Below are positions 18,810 through 28,392 of a DNA stretch of 64,000 nt, piece after piece. A model generated the notes under the pieces. The model saw only the letters and a program-made list of their open reading frames with translations. It did no database searches and was not told where the DNA came from. The position numbers and the translations under genes were made by a program. The DNA comes from Azoarcus sp. CIB (GTDB taxonomy: Bacteria > Pseudomonadota > Gammaproteobacteria > Burkholderiales > Rhodocyclaceae), in assembly GCF_001190925.1 (NCBI RefSeq), contig NZ_CP011072.1, positions 124,001 to 188,000 on the forward strand, read 5' to 3'. Within the stretch, counting starts at the first letter, position 1. Each line of letters begins with the position of its first letter.

Positions 18810-19042
18810 CGGGCAAGCATCCCGCGTTCGTCGCAGCCGGTCAAGCGGCCGTCATGGGTCCCGGCGGCTGCGCCGCAGCAGACGCGGTGTGACGGTTTTC
18901 ACGGGGGGCTGCGCATAAGTTGCGCGATTTCACCCACCCGCAACGCGTCTCCGTAGAATGCTTCGCGGGATTTTCCTGTCCGTTCGCCATCGTATGGATC
19001 GCTGCGGGCCTTCGAAACGACATTTCCGGTGGAACTGAACTG

Positions 19043-19600
19043 ATGAACAATGAGCATCCGGTGTTGGTGAATTCCATGGTTCGGGGCGCAGCGGCGGCCA
19101 TCATTGCGGCACTGGCTCTGGCGTCCGGCGCCGCAAGCGCCGAAGAACGTGCCTGCCAGGGGCGGCTCGCGCCCATCAGTGCAAAGGTCACGACGAATGC
19201 CATCGGGCCGGGCGATACGCTGGGCGTCCTCGCCGGCAAGATCGACGACCGGCTCAAGCTGAACTGCGGCATCCAGGGCAAGGCCTTCTTCAACCCGGAC
19301 GGCACTTTCGGCGGCTTCACGCACACGCTGGTGTGCGGCGACGCGATCTTGGCGTTCGGCCAGACCGTGCATTCTCAGATCGTCGCGACCAGCCGCTACG
19401 ACGGCATGCCGCAATTCACGAGCTGCGGCATTCCGGGCATGGACCTGCAGTACGGCAGCTTCCGCGAGATCACCGAGCCGCAGAGCGGACGCGGCATCTT
19501 CTCGCCGACCGGCGGGGGCCGCCTCGAGGTCGAGGGCGCGGTCAATTGCGCCGGTGCCGTGGACATGAAGATCGAGGGCAAGGTCTGCGTCGTCTACTGA
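19043..19600 (+). CDS. Secreted protein of unknown function
   Basis: The 185-residue protein has a signal peptide (hydrophobic AAAAIIAALALASGAASA, cleavage near residue 34). The ATG at 19043 is used; Met12 (19076) is a plausible alternative because it starts just before the hydrophobic core. The mature part has several cysteines (ERACQGR, KLNCGIQ, LVCGD, TSCGIPG, NCAGAV, KVCVVY) that could form disulfides, and it is rich in Gly and Phe. No family is recognised. It stands alone, upstream of a convergent cytochrome gene. Confidence 0.65.
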   Translation: MNNEHPVLVNSMVRGAAAAIIAALALASGAASAEERACQGRLAPISAKVTTNAIGPGDTLGVLAGKIDDRLKLNCGIQGKAFFNPDGTFGGFTHTLVCGDAILAFGQTVHSQIVATSRYDGMPQFTSCGIPGMDLQYGSFREITEPQSGRGIFSPTGGGRLEVEGAVNCAGAVDMKIEGKVCVVY

Positions 19601-19657
19601 CGCAACGCAGACGGCGCAGGGGGTCGGTTAGCGCCGTTCCCCGCTGCGCTTCTCGTC

Positions 19658-20140
19658 TTACTTCGCGACCGGCGGTTCGGCGAATTTCGCCCCGCCGCTG
19701 TTCGCCAGGTAGGCCACCGCACGCTGCACCTCGGTATCGGTGAGATCGGCACCGCCACCGCGCGGCGGCATCTGGCGGATGCCGCTGATCGCGTTCTTCG
19801 TCAGCGTGTCGAAGCCCTGCGCGATGCGCGGCGCCCAGCCGGCGGCGTCGCCCGTCTTCGGTGCGCCGAGTGCGCCCGCGGCGTGGCAGCCGGCGCAAGT
19901 GCCCTGATAGACCTGTTCGCCGGTGCGGCTGCCCGGCGCGACTTTCTGTACTTTCAGCGAAATTTTCGCGACCGGTTCGATCCGGCTGGCGCGGGCTTCC
20001 GCGTCGCCTTCCTGCGGTTGGCTGCAGGCGCCCAGCAGCGCGGCGATCAGCGCGAGGGCGGGCAGCGCGAGGGCGGGCAGCGCGGCGTGGCGCGGGAGAC
20101 TGTCGGGGGACGGGGCGGGCCGATTGCGCAGGGCGGACAT
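19658..20140 (-). CDS. Class I cytochrome c lipoprotein (cytochrome c5-like)
   Basis: The 160-residue single-heme cytochrome has the heme-attachment motif CAGCH. A likely axial methionine lies in IRQMPPRGG, the usual c5 arrangement. A lipobox (ALLGACSQ) suggests anchoring to the membrane on the periplasmic side. The start at 20140 is chosen because AAGGAGCCCGC precedes it; a 10-residue longer form is possible. The C-terminal TDTEVQRAVAYLANSGG is typical of cytochrome c5/CccA proteins. Its electron partner is not evident here. Confidence 0.87.
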   Translation of the reverse strand: MSALRNRPAPSPDSLPRHAALPALALPALALIAALLGACSQPQEGDAEARASRIEPVAKISLKVQKVAPGSRTGEQVYQGTCAGCHAAGALGAPKTGDAAGWAPRIAQGFDTLTKNAISGIRQMPPRGGGADLTDTEVQRAVAYLANSGGAKFAEPPVAK

Positions 20141-20212
20141 GCGGGCTCCTTGTTGGTGTTGTTTGGGCAAGCCGAAAGTATAGCCGCCGGGCCGGCCGCG
20201 GGCCGCGCAAAC

Positions 20213-20236
20213 AAAAAAGCCGGGGAGTCCCCGGCT
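20213..20236 (-). terminator. Rho-independent terminator of the OmpA-like gene
   Basis: A GCCGGGG/CCCCGGC stem with a three-base loop is followed, on the minus strand, by a run of six T. It lies 29 bases after the stop of the OmpA-like gene. Confidence 0.85.
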
Positions 20237-20264
20237 GATTCGTGTGCGGCGGAACGACGTCCGC

Positions 20265-20750
20265 TTACTGCACGCGCACCTCGACGCGGCGCGCTTCGGC
20301 GGCGTCGCCGCCCCCCAGCGTTACCGCCGGACGACGCAGCAGCACGCGTTCGGCCGGCACGCCCGCCGCGATCAGCGCCTCGCGTACGGCCAGCGCGCGG
20401 TTCTTCGACACTTCGGCATTCACCGCGGCGCCGCCGGTCTCGTCATGGAAGCCCGACAGCAGCACCTTCTTCTCGGGCGCCGCATCCAGCGCGACGACGA
20501 TGGTCGCGATGTCCGGCGACGCATCCGCCGGCAGCGTCGCCTCGCCGACCGCGAAATGGAATTTCACCAGCGCTTCGCCCACTTCCGCCACGTCGGCGAA
20601 CTCGCCCGCAGCGGCCGCAGCCGGCGCCGGCACGTCGGCCGCACGCAGCTTCCAGGTCCCGAGGCCGATCACCAGCGCGATCACCAGCGCGATGACGCCG
20701 AAGAGCACACCGATGACAACGTTGAGTTCTCCGTCTTCCTGATCGAACAT
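20265..20750 (-). CDS. OmpA-family envelope protein with N-terminal membrane anchor
   Basis: The 161-residue product has one N-terminal transmembrane segment (VVIGVLFGVIALVIALVIGL) and a C-terminal OmpA-like peptidoglycan-binding domain. The pattern VLLSGFHDETGG...NAEVSKNRALAVREAL matches the G-H-T-D...N..LS..RA..V consensus with changes (HDE in place of HTD). It would tether the inner membrane to the cell wall. It is short for an OmpA protein and lacks a beta-barrel. A clear terminator follows and the neighbours are unrelated. Confidence 0.82.
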   Translation of the reverse strand: MFDQEDGELNVVIGVLFGVIALVIALVIGLGTWKLRAADVPAPAAAAAGEFADVAEVGEALVKFHFAVGEATLPADASPDIATIVVALDAAPEKKVLLSGFHDETGGAAVNAEVSKNRALAVREALIAAGVPAERVLLRRPAVTLGGGDAAEARRVEVRVQ

Positions 20751-21008
20751 GTTCTACGCTCCAATCACAGGGTTATCCCGCGTACGCAGGGTCGGCGGGC
20801 AGTTTAGCCCAAACGTCGGCGACTCGTATCCAATCATTTGACGGACGATCGCTGCCACGCCGCGGAATTCGCCGCACCGAACGACCGACGAGGCGGCAAG
20901 CCTGTTGCCTCGAGCGCGCCGTGGCGTTTGAATATGCAAAGTTCAAGTAGTTGCGCACGGACCGGAGCGGCGTGGATGCCCCGGACGGGTGCAGCAGCGA
21001 GGAGAAAA

Positions 21009-22106
21009 ATGGACATACCGACGATCATCGAGAAGCCCACGGTCCTGGTGGTCGACGACACCCCGGACAACCTGTCGCTGATGTCCGGCCTGCTCAAGGA
21101 CCGCTACAAGGTCAAGGTCGCCAACAACGGCGACAAGGCCCTGCGCGTCGCCCGCGGCGAGCCGTCGCCGGACTTGATCCTGCTCGACATCATGATGCCC
21201 GGCCTCTCCGGCTACGACGTGTGCGAGGCGCTCAAGGCCGATGCGGCCACGCGCGACATCCCCATCATCTTCCTCACCGCGATGACCGCGACCGAGGACG
21301 AGACGAAAGGCCTCGCGATGGGCGCGGCCGACTTCATCACCAAGCCGGTCAATCCGCCGGTGGTGCTGGCGCGCGTCGCGACCCACCTGCAAATCAAGGC
21401 CGCCGCCGACTTCCTGCGCGACAAGAACGCCTACCTCGAAGCCGAGGTCGCCCGGCGCACGCGCGAGCTCGCCGCGATCCAGGACGTTGCGATCCTCGCG
21501 ATGGCCTCGCTCGCGGAAACGCGCGACAACGACACCGGCAACCACATCCGCCGCACCCAGTTCTACGTCAGGGTGCTGGCCGAGCACCTGCAGCCGCACC
21601 CGCGGTTCCGCGATTTCCTCACCGACGGCACGATAGACATGCTGTTCAAGTCGGCCCCGCTGCACGACATCGGCAAGGTCGGCATCCCCGACCGCATCCT
21701 GCTCAAGCCCGGTCGCTTCGACGCCGCCGAGTTCGAGACGATGAAGGCGCATACGACGCTCGGCCGTGACGCGATCATCCACGCCGAGCGGAAACTCGGC
21801 ATGGACGTCGACTTTCTCCGCCTCGCCAAGGAGATTGCCTATTACCATCAGGAGAAGTGGGACGGCTCGGGCTACCCGGAAGGCATCGCCGGCGACACGA
21901 TCCCGATCTCGGCGCGCCTGATGGCGCTGGCCGACGTGTATGACGCGCTGATCAGCCGGCGCGTGTACAAGGAGGGGATGTCGCACGAGGACGCGGCCGC
22001 GATCATCCGCGACGGCCGCGGTTCGCACTTCGACCCCGACATCGTCGATGCCTTCGTCGAACTGCAGGACGAATTCCGCGTCATCGCCGCGCGTTTTGCC
22101 GATTAG
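21009..22106 (+). CDS. Response regulator with HD-GYP phosphodiesterase output
   Basis: The 365-residue protein combines a receiver domain (VVDDTPDN, phospho-acceptor Asp60 in [17 protein letters not shown]) with an HD-GYP domain. The metal-binding HD dyad is His219-Asp220 ([11 protein letters not shown]). The downstream [15 protein letters not shown] motif contains the GYP signature. Intact metal ligands imply c-di-GMP hydrolysis. The ATG at 21009 has a strong GGAGAAAA site; the longer in-frame extension is non-coding. The hybrid kinase 34 bases downstream is its likely phosphodonor. Confidence 0.93.
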   Translation: MDIPTIIEKPTVLVVDDTPDNLSLMSGLLKDRYKVKVANNGDKALRVARGEPSPDLILLDIMMPGLSGYDVCEALKADAATRDIPIIFLTAMTATEDETKGLAMGAADFITKPVNPPVVLARVATHLQIKAAADFLRDKNAYLEAEVARRTRELAAIQDVAILAMASLAETRDNDTGNHIRRTQFYVRVLAEHLQPHPRFRDFLTDGTIDMLFKSAPLHDIGKVGIPDRILLKPGRFDAAEFETMKAHTTLGRDAIIHAERKLGMDVDFLRLAKEIAYYHQEKWDGSGYPEGIAGDTIPISARLMALADVYDALISRRVYKEGMSHEDAAAIIRDGRGSHFDPDIVDAFVELQDEFRVIAARFAD

Positions 22107-22140
22107 ATCGACACCGCCACGCCACACAGGAGCCGCAAGG

Positions 22141-25100
22141 ATGAACCTCTCGATGACCGCGCTCGAGCGCCGCACGCTCGCGGCGAAACTGATGCTGGGT
22201 TTCGCCGGCCTGCTGCTGGTCGTCGGCGGCATCAGCCTGTATTCGCTGCACAACCAGAACCTCCTGAACGACGAACTGCAGGCGCTGTATGAACGGGAGC
22301 TGATGGGCGTGTCGCACGTCAAGGAGGCGCGCATCCAGTTCGCGCAGATGGGCCACGCCCTGCGCCAGGCCATCCTGCCGCAGGCGCCCGGCGAACGCGA
22401 TCACGCCTTTCGCCAGCTCGCCGAGTCGGAGAGCCGCCTGCGCAGCGAACTCGACGCCGCCGCAAAACTGTTTCACCGCCAGGACAACAGCGAACGGCTC
22501 GCGCGCTTCGACGAGCGCTTCGCGCAGTACAAGGCCAGCGTCGCGCGCATCGTCGACCTGCAGAAACAAGGCGATCTCATGGATGCGCTGGGCGCGGTCG
22601 CCTCGCCCGGATTCCAGCTCGCCGGCCAGGCCGCGGGCGACACGCTGGTCGACATCGCGCGGGTCATGGAGGAGGAAGCGCGCGATGCCGCCATCGCCGC
22701 CGACCGGCACATGCTCGAGATCAAGCGCACCACCTACGCCCTGCTCGGCGGCGGCGGCGTCCTCGCGTTGCTGCTGGGAGCCCTCGTCGCGCTGTCCATT
22801 CGCCGGCCGACCGAACGCCTGCGCACCGTCGTCGAGCAGATCGCTGCCGGCCACTTCGAGCAGCCCGTCCCGCACACCGAATACCCCAACGAGATCGGCG
22901 ATCTCGCGCGCGCGATCGAAGTGCTGCGCGTCGAAGCGCGCAAGGTCGAGACGCAGCGCTGGCTCAAGACCCACCTCGCGGCGATCTCGGGCGACCTGCA
23001 GACGTCCGCCGGCCTTGCCGAACTCGCGCAAAAATTCCTCTCCAACCTCGCGCCGGTCCTCAAGCTCGGCCACGCCGCCTTCTACTACCACGACGAAGCC
23101 GCGCAACGGCTCGTCCTGCTGGCGGGCTATGCCCTGCGCGGGCCCACTCAACCCATCCCGCAATTCGCCCCCGGCGAAGGCCTGGTCGGGCAATGTGCGC
23201 TGGAGCGCGCGCCGATCATCTTCACCAACCCACCCAAGGACTACATCCACATCGGCTCCGGGCTGGGCGAAGCCGCCCCGCGCGCGATTGCCGTGTTCCC
23301 CGTGCAGCGCTCCGAACGCCTGCTGGCGGTGGTCGAGCTCGCCACCTTCGACGGATTCGGCGCCCCCCAGCAAGCCCTGCTCGACGGCGTGATGCCCATC
23401 CTCGCGATGAGCCTCGAGATCCTCGAACGCAACGCCCGCACGCAAACGCTGCTCGAGGAAACGCAGCGCCAGGCCGAGAACATGGAACAACAGGCGTGCC
23501 AGCTCGAGGAGCAGACCGTCGAACTCGAAACCCAGCAGGCCTCGCTGCGCGATACCTCCGCCAACCTCGCGATCCTCGAAGAGCGCAGCCGCCTGATCCT
23601 CGGCTCGGTCAAGGACGGCATCATCGGCCTCGATCAGGACGGCGTGATGACCTTCGCCAATTCCGCCGCGCCCGCGATGCTCGGCTATGCGGAGGCGGAG
23701 TTCGTCGGTCAGCCCGTGCATGCCCTCATCCACCACAGCTACGCCGACGGCCGCATCTTCCCGCGCGACGAATGCGCGATGTATCGCACCGGCATGGACG
23801 GCCAGGCGCGCACCGTCGACAGCGAAGTCCTGTGGCGCAAGGACGGCACGCCGCTACCGGTCGAATACTCGACCACCCCCATCCACAAGGACGGCACCCT
23901 CGTCGGCACCGTCGTCGTGTTCCGCGATATCACCGAACGCAGGGCGGCCGAGAAGGCACTCGCCGACCAGCGCGCCTCGCTGCAGTACATCCTCGACCAC
24001 AGCCCGGTCGGCACCGCCTTCACCACCGACGGCCTGTTCCGCTACACCAACCCCGAATTCACCCGCATGTTCGACAGCCGCCCGGGCGACCCCGCGCTGC
24101 ACATCTACGCATCGCCCGAAGACCGACTGCGCATGGTCGAGGACCTGCGCCGCGACGGCTACATCCGCGACCGCGAAATGCGCCTGGTGGCTGCGGGCGG
24201 CGAGCTGCGCGACTTCCTCGTTACCTTCATGCCCTTCGCCCACGAGGGCGAGAAAGGCGTCATGGGCTGGCTGCTCGACATCACCGACCGCAAGCGCGCC
24301 GAGGCCGAAATCCTGCGCGCCAAGGAAATCGCCGAAGAGGCCACGCGCGCCAAGAGCGACTTCCTCGCCAACATGAGCCACGAGATCCGCACGCCGATGA
24401 ACGCCATCATTGGCATGTCGCACCTCGCCCTGCAGGGGCCGCTCGACCGCAAACAGCGCAACTACATCGAGAAGGTGCACCGCGCCGGCGAGAACCTCCT
24501 CGGCATCATCAACGACATCCTCGACTTCTCGAAGATCGAAGCCGGCAAGATGTCGATGGAAACGGTCGAATTCCGTCTCGAAGACATCATGGACCACCTG
24601 GCCAACCTCGTCGGCCTCAAGACCGAGGACAAGGGGCTGGAACTGCTGTTCAACGCCGCCCCGGACGTCCCCACCGCCCTCGTCGGCGACCCGCTGCGCC
24701 TCGGTCAGATCCTGGTCAACCTCGGCAATAATGCAGTCAAATTCACCGAAGCGGGCGAGATCGTTGTCGGCATCGACACCGTCGAACAGACTGCCGACGA
24801 GGTCGAGCTGCACTTCTGGGTGCGCGACACCGGCATCGGCATGAACCCCGAACAGTGCGAATCGCTGTTCCGCAGCTTCAGCCAGGCCGACGCCTCCACT
24901 ACGCGCAAGTACGGCGGCACCGGCCTCGGCCTCGCGATCTCGAAGAACCTCGTCGAAATGATGAAGGGCCGCATCTGGGTCGAAAGCACCGTCGGCCGTG
25001 GCTCCACCTTCCACTTCACCGCCCGCTTCGGCCTGCAGGCCGAACCCATGAGCCGGCGCATGTTCCGCGCCGACGAACTGCAGGGCGTGCGCGTCCTCGT

Positions 25101-26580
25101 CGTCGACGACAACGCCTCCGCGCGCGAAATCCTCTCCGCGATCGTGCGGCACTTCGGCCTCACGGTCGATGCCGCATGGGACGGCAGCCAGGCGCTCGAC
25201 ATGATCGCCGCCGCCGACGCCCGCCGCACCCCCTACGACCTCGTGCTGATGGACTGGAAGATGCCCGTCATCGACGGCGTCGAAGCCGTGCGTCGCCTCC
25301 AGGCCGGCCACCCCGCGCGCCAACCGGCCGTCATCATGGTCACCGCCTACGGCCGCGAAGAGGCGCTCGGCTCGGCCGAACTGCGCGGCGTTGCGGTCAA
25401 GTCCGCCCTCACCAAGCCGGTCACCGCATCCCGCCTGCTCGAAGCCATCGGCGAGGCCCTCGACAAGCGCGGCCTCGTCGATACCCGCGCGCATGAAAGC
25501 ATCGACGGCTCCAGCGCCGCAATGGCGAGCCTAGCCGGCGCCCGCGTGCTGCTCGTCGAAGACAACGAAATGAACCAGGAACTCGCCACCGACCTGCTGC
25601 GCCAGGCCGGCATGGAGGTCGTCGTCGCCGGCAACGGCCAGGAAGCGCTCGACATCCTCGCCCGCGACGCCCGCTTCGACGGCATCCTCATGGACTGCCA
25701 GATGCCCGTCATGGACGGCTACACCGCCACGCGCGAAATCCGCCGCAACCCCGCGTGGGCGGGGCTCCCCGTGCTCGCGATGACCGCCAACACCATGGCC
25801 GGCGACCGCGACAAGGCCATCGCCGCCGGCATGGACGACCACATCGCCAAGCCGCTCGACGTCGCCGGCATGTTCGTCACCCTCGCGAAGTGGATCCACC
25901 CCGCGGCCGTCCCCGGCGCCACCGCAATCGCAACCGCCACGGCAGCACCGACGGCGCCGGAACACAGCGCAGCCGCCCTGCCCCCCCTACCCGGCATCGA
26001 CGTCGCCGCCGGCCTCGCCACGACGATGCACAACCACAAGCTCTACCGGCGCATGCTCACGCGCTTCCGCGACACCCAGAGCCGTTTCGCCGAACAGTTT
26101 GCCGCCGCCCAGTCCGACCCCGACCTCACCGCCCCCCTGCGCGTCGCCCACACCCTCAAGGGCAACGCCGGCAACATCGGCGCCCGCGGCGTCCAGACCG
26201 CCGCCGAAGCCCTCGAACACGCCTGCCGCGACAAGCTGCCCACCGCCCAGCTCACCCCGCTGCTCGAATGGACGCTCGCCGAACTCGCCCCCGTCATCGA
26301 AGGCCTGCAACAGCTCGGTTCGGCCGAAAGTGCGCAAGCGTCGGCAGAGGCAATCGTCGCGACCATCGACGTCGCGAACCTGCAACAGGATCTGGAGCAT
26401 CTCAAGGCCCTGCTGGAAGACAGCGACCCCGCAGCCGCCGAGGCCGCCGACGCCCTCACCGAACGCGCCGCCGGCACCTCGCTCGCGCCTGCCCTGAAGC
26501 ACGTCGCCGCCAGCGCCGCCACCTACGACTTCGACAAGGCGCTGGAGAGCCTCGCAGTCCTGAGTGCGAGGGACGGGTGA
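22141..26580 (+). CDS. Large hybrid sensor histidine kinase (HAMP-GAF-PAS-PAS-HisKA-HATPase-REC-REC-HPt)
   Basis: The 1479-residue protein is a BarA-type tripartite phosphorelay kinase. Two membrane segments (about 18-38 and 200-222) bracket a helical periplasmic sensor. Then follow HAMP, a GAF domain (about 280-430), a coiled coil rich in Glu/Gln, two PAS domains (about 480-590 and 615-720), and the kinase core with phospho-acceptor His747 ([10 protein letters not shown]). Two receivers follow, with Asp1038 ([11 protein letters not shown]) and Asp1185 ([11 protein letters not shown]), and a C-terminal HPt domain with His1337 ([13 protein letters not shown]). The start is the ATG after AGGAGCCGCAAGG. 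It forms a two-gene unit with the HD-GYP regulator, linking an unknown signal to c-di-GMP turnover. Confidence 0.93.
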   Translation: MNLSMTALERRTLAAKLMLGFAGLLLVVGGISLYSLHNQNLLNDELQALYERELMGVSHVKEARIQFAQMGHALRQAILPQAPGERDHAFRQLAESESRLRSELDAAAKLFHRQDNSERLARFDERFAQYKASVARIVDLQKQGDLMDALGAVASPGFQLAGQAAGDTLVDIARVMEEEARDAAIAADRHMLEIKRTTYALLGGGGVLALLLGALVALSIRRPTERLRTVVEQIAAGHFEQPVPHTEYPNEIGDLARAIEVLRVEARKVETQRWLKTHLAAISGDLQTSAGLAELAQKFLSNLAPVLKLGHAAFYYHDEAAQRLVLLAGYALRGPTQPIPQFAPGEGLVGQCALERAPIIFTNPPKDYIHIGSGLGEAAPRAIAVFPVQRSERLLAVVELATFDGFGAPQQALLDGVMPILAMSLEILERNARTQTLLEETQRQAENMEQQACQLEEQTVELETQQASLRDTSANLAILEERSRLILGSVKDGIIGLDQDGVMTFANSAAPAMLGYAEAEFVGQPVHALIHHSYADGRIFPRDECAMYRTGMDGQARTVDSEVLWRKDGTPLPVEYSTTPIHKDGTLVGTVVVFRDITERRAAEKALADQRASLQYILDHSPVGTAFTTDGLFRYTNPEFTRMFDSRPGDPALHIYASPEDRLRMVEDLRRDGYIRDREMRLVAAGGELRDFLVTFMPFAHEGEKGVMGWLLDITDRKRAEAEILRAKEIAEEATRAKSDFLANMSHEIRTPMNAIIGMSHLALQGPLDRKQRNYIEKVHRAGENLLGIINDILDFSKIEAGKMSMETVEFRLEDIMDHLANLVGLKTEDKGLELLFNAAPDVPTALVGDPLRLGQILVNLGNNAVKFTEAGEIVVGIDTVEQTADEVELHFWVRDTGIGMNPEQCESLFRSFSQADASTTRKYGGTGLGLAISKNLVEMMKGRIWVESTVGRGSTFHFTARFGLQAEPMSRRMFRADELQGVRVLVVDDNASAREILSAIVRHFGLTVDAAWDGSQALDMIAAADARRTPYDLVLMDWKMPVIDGVEAVRRLQAGHPARQPAVIMVTAYGREEALGSAELRGVAVKSALTKPVTASRLLEAIGEALDKRGLVDTRAHESIDGSSAAMASLAGARVLLVEDNEMNQELATDLLRQAGMEVVVAGNGQEALDILARDARFDGILMDCQMPVMDGYTATREIRRNPAWAGLPVLAMTANTMAGDRDKAIAAGMDDHIAKPLDVAGMFVTLAKWIHPAAVPGATAIATATAAPTAPEHSAAALPPLPGIDVAAGLATTMHNHKLYRRMLTRFRDTQSRFAEQFAAAQSDPDLTAPLRVAHTLKGNAGNIGARGVQTAAEALEHACRDKLPTAQLTPLLEWTLAELAPVIEGLQQLGSAESAQASAEAIVATIDVANLQQDLEHLKALLEDSDPAAAEAADALTERAAGTSLAPALKHVAASAATYDFDKALESLAVLSARDG

Positions 26581-26632
26581 GAGGGCTTCCGGAGGATACT
26601 GCCGCCGCGACGACCGCCCTCCGAAGGCCGGA

Positions 26633-26661
26633 TTCGTCATGCGCCGCAGATCAGGTATAAT
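26633..26661 (+). promoter_or_regulatory. Promoter of tRNA-Arg
   Basis: A perfect TATAAT (-10) lies at 26656-26661, 32 bases before the mature tRNA. A weak TTCGTC is placed 17 bases upstream as -35. The position relative to the tRNA makes the call reasonable. Confidence 0.6.
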
Positions 26662-26693
26662 GCTGCGTTCCGTTGCCACGCCAGTGGCACAAG

Positions 26694-26770
26694 GCGCCCG
26701 TAGCTCAGCTGGATAGAGTACTGCCCTCCGAAGGCAGGGGTCGGACGTTCGAATCGTCTCGGGCGCGCCA
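26694..26770 (+). tRNA. tRNA-Arg (anticodon CCG)
   Basis: The 77-base cloverleaf has acceptor stem GCGCCCG pairing with CGGGCGC, discriminator G and an encoded CCA. The D arm is AGCTCAGCTGGATAGAGT. The anticodon stem CTGCC/GGCAG closes the loop CTCCGAA, with CCG at positions 34-36, and the T arm has TTCGAAT in its loop. It reads the arginine codon CGG. The accessory region of this window begins right after it. Confidence 0.97.
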
Positions 26771-26778
26771 GATACTAG

Positions 26779-26814
26779 AAAGGCCTTGATTTCGCGAAGA
26801 AATCAGGGCCTTTT
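26779..26814 (+). terminator. Rho-independent terminator after tRNA-Arg
   Basis: GGCCTTGATTTC pairs with GAAATCAGGGCC (one G-T wobble) around the loop GCGAA, followed by TTTT. It begins eight bases after the tRNA CCA end. Confidence 0.9.
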
Positions 26815-26998
26815 GCATTTCGAGTTGCCGGATGACTCTGGGCACGGATCGCTCGAAGGGGATCGGATCCCAAGGGGTGCCCGGGGAGGGTAACTGGCAA
26901 AGCAAAGCGTGGCAGCGACCAGAAGTGAGAGGAGTTGCCGCTCTTCTTAAATCTCCGCGATTCCGTTCATTTTCCGGGCATAAATGAGTAGATTGAAT

Positions 26999-27025
26999 CT
27001 ATCTCCTCACTTTTTGAGGAGATAG
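26999..27025. repeat. Perfect 11-bp hairpin overlapping a ribosome-binding-like site
   Basis: CTATCTCCTCA (26999-27009) is exactly complementary to TGAGGAGATAG (27015-27025) with loop CTTTT. The 3' arm contains GAGGAG, nine bases before the ATG of a 33-codon frame at 27031. No T run follows on either strand, so it is not a standard terminator. The remainder of 26815-27118 shows no gene I can support beyond that short frame. Confidence 0.6.
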
Positions 27026-27030
27026 GTAAC

Positions 27031-27132
27031 ATGCCGGTCGGTAATTTCGGTATGAGCGAGGAGTTCCACGAGATGGTTGGCGCTGATTTGGGTCATCCCG
27101 GCACGTGGACACCTTCCCTCACTGCGCCGTGA
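27031..27132 (+). CDS. Possible 33-residue ORF, unrecognised
   Basis: An ATG nine bases after GAGGAG opens a 33-codon frame (MPVGNFGMSEEFHEM...) ending just inside the 3' end of the convergent PIN gene. No family is recognised. Its interest comes only from the hairpin that would sequester its ribosome site. It may be non-coding or a remnant of a longer gene. Confidence 0.2.
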   Translation: MPVGNFGMSEEFHEMVGADLGHPGTWTPSLTAP

Positions 27133-27544
27133 GGTAAATTTCGACGGTGGCAGTCGTCCAGGTCGGCACTCCGGTGCCGAAAAAGTCCCTGTCTTCGGTC
27201 CAGATCGGGCAATTCATCAGCAGTGCGGCAGCGAGGCCGGGCCAGTCGCGTTCGTCACGCTGGCCGATGCGTGCGCGGGCGTCGGCTTCAACCAGCGTCA
27301 ACTCCTCTTTCCCGACAAGCTGGACGGCGCTCATCAGGGTTTCGAGCGACGTTTGCCAGACCTCGTCCGAAATCCCCCGCCGGGGAGCAAGCTGGGCGAC
27401 GTAGTGACGGGCTTCCTCGAAATTGGCTTCGGCCACATAGAAAGCGACCTGCTCGCTGGCGCCGGCGATCAAAGACCGCACCCGTTGCCCGAAAACGGCG
27501 CGAATGAGGATATTCGCGTCGATGACGAGTCGCTTATGTTGCAT
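27119..27544 (-). CDS. PIN-domain toxin (VapC-like ribonuclease)
   Basis: The 141-residue product starts at the ATG at 27544 (MQHKRLVIDANILIRAVFG). The acidic PIN residues are visible: Asp in LVIDANIL, acidic residues in EANFEEARH, and ERDWPGLAAAL plus IWTEDRDFFGTG near the C-terminus, which carry the metal-binding carboxylates. PIN toxins cleave RNA. The start overlaps the end of the upstream Phd-like gene by 11 bases, the usual antitoxin-toxin coupling. The first 35 codons of the longer frame are antitoxin sequence in another frame and were excluded. Confidence 0.86.
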   Translation of the reverse strand: MQHKRLVIDANILIRAVFGQRVRSLIAGASEQVAFYVAEANFEEARHYVAQLAPRRGISDEVWQTSLETLMSAVQLVGKEELTLVEADARARIGQRDERDWPGLAAALLMNCPIWTEDRDFFGTGVPTWTTATVEIYLTAQ

Positions 27545-27794
27545 CTTGCTTATTGCGCCAGGTCTTGAAATCCGCCGCCAGCTCATCTTCGGTGATTCCC
27601 AGACGAGCCATTTCCTCTTGCATGCGCCGCCCCGCTTCGAGGAGTGCATCGCGTTCGGATTGGTTGGGTCGTTTGGGGACGGGAATATAGAACCCGATCG
27701 TCCGACCGTGACGTGTGACCTCGATAGGCATCGACGCCTCGAGATATTCGGCCAGTTTCTCGCGCAACTCCCGCATGCCGATGCGCAGACTCAT
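27534..27794 (-). CDS. Phd/YefM-type antitoxin
   Basis: The 86-residue protein starts at 27794 after a GAGGGAAG site (MSLRIGMRELREKLAEYLEA); a 15-residue longer form is less likely. The N-terminal part fits the Phd/YefM DNA-binding fold (SMPIEVTRHGRTIGFYIPV). The charged C-terminal tail (EDELAADFKTWRNKQDAT) would bind and neutralise the PIN toxin. Such antitoxins normally repress their own operon. Pairing of a Phd-like antitoxin with a PIN toxin is common. Confidence 0.85.
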   Translation of the reverse strand: MSLRIGMRELREKLAEYLEASMPIEVTRHGRTIGFYIPVPKRPNQSERDALLEAGRRMQEEMARLGITEDELAADFKTWRNKQDAT

Positions 27795-27917
27795 GACTTC
27801 CCTCTTGTGTATCAATTGCGTACGCAATTTATAGCACACGTAATCGTTGTCCGCCGAGATCTATCACGACCACCTTGATATGGACTGGGCACCTGCGTCC
27901 AGTGTATTCCCCTGCTG

Positions 27918-28183
27918 TTACGCCTCAAGCGCGCTCAGCACTGCCGTGTGGCTCTTCTCGATCACGTTGAGACCAAGGCCGGGCCTTGCGGCCGCCGGGC
28001 TCCTCGTTCCCAATGCCTCACGGTCGCGACGGAGAACCCGATGCGAGCAGCGAACTGCTCTTGCGTCATATGTTCGCCGCGCAGCAACGCGGGCAGTTTG
28101 GTCTTGGCTTCGTACAGCCGATCTCGAGCTTTATTGCCGGCCTCCTGTGTGACATATAGACCAGATTTCTGACTGGTCTTCAT
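27918..28183 (-). pseudogene. HTH (XRE/NadS-like) antitoxin gene with C-terminal frameshift, no toxin partner
   Basis: The frame from the ATG at 28183 (MKTSQKSGLYVTQEAGNK...) has a helix-turn-helix typical of HigA/NadS antitoxins (MTQEQFAARIGFSVATVRHWERGARRPQGPAL). It then stops at 27962 as VST. In the next frame the expected C-terminus continues as NVIEKSHTAVLSALEA to a stop at 27918-27920, so one base appears missing near 27965-27970. Only the last ~17 residues are lost, so residual DNA binding is possible. No RelE/HigB-like toxin is visible on either side. Confidence 0.7.
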
Positions 28184-28345
28184 GGTGTCGAGTTCGCACG
28201 CGACATTGCCAGCGCTTACCGGCGCAAGGGCTGCGCGATGCGGCGCAGACATCCGTCAGCAGCGGTGCGTGGCGCAGGTGCGGCGGTTTCGCTCGCACGA
28301 ACGCCGCCACAAAGTGGAAAATCTGGGCCCGGTGTAGTCAGCTCG

Positions 28346-28382
28346 GGGTAAAACTGAGGGCATAATGTCCGCAGTTATACCC
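28346..28382. promoter_or_regulatory. Inverted repeat around the promoter of the methyltransferase-HNH gene
   Basis: GGGTAAAACTG (28346-28356) and CAGTTATACCC (28372-28382) form an 11-bp inverted repeat with one mismatch. It brackets CATAAT, a plausible -10 box, and ends 10 bases before the start codon. Such a layout suits autorepression by the helix-turn-helix at the N-terminus of the encoded methyltransferase. That role is inference. Confidence 0.55.
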
Positions 28383-28392
28383 AGAGATACTC

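Noticed and set aside
16957-18816. 619-codon frame overlapping ttrS on the same strand
   Set aside because: It is ttrS read in another frame; the chosen frame has the full sensor, HisKA and HATPase motifs.
26740-26770. Attachment site at the tRNA-Arg 3' end
   Set aside because: No direct repeat of this sequence was spotted downstream and no integrase gene is in the window, so only a possibility is noted in the findings.
26705-26905. 66-codon frame overlapping tRNA-Arg
   Set aside because: It reads antisense through the tRNA and its terminator.
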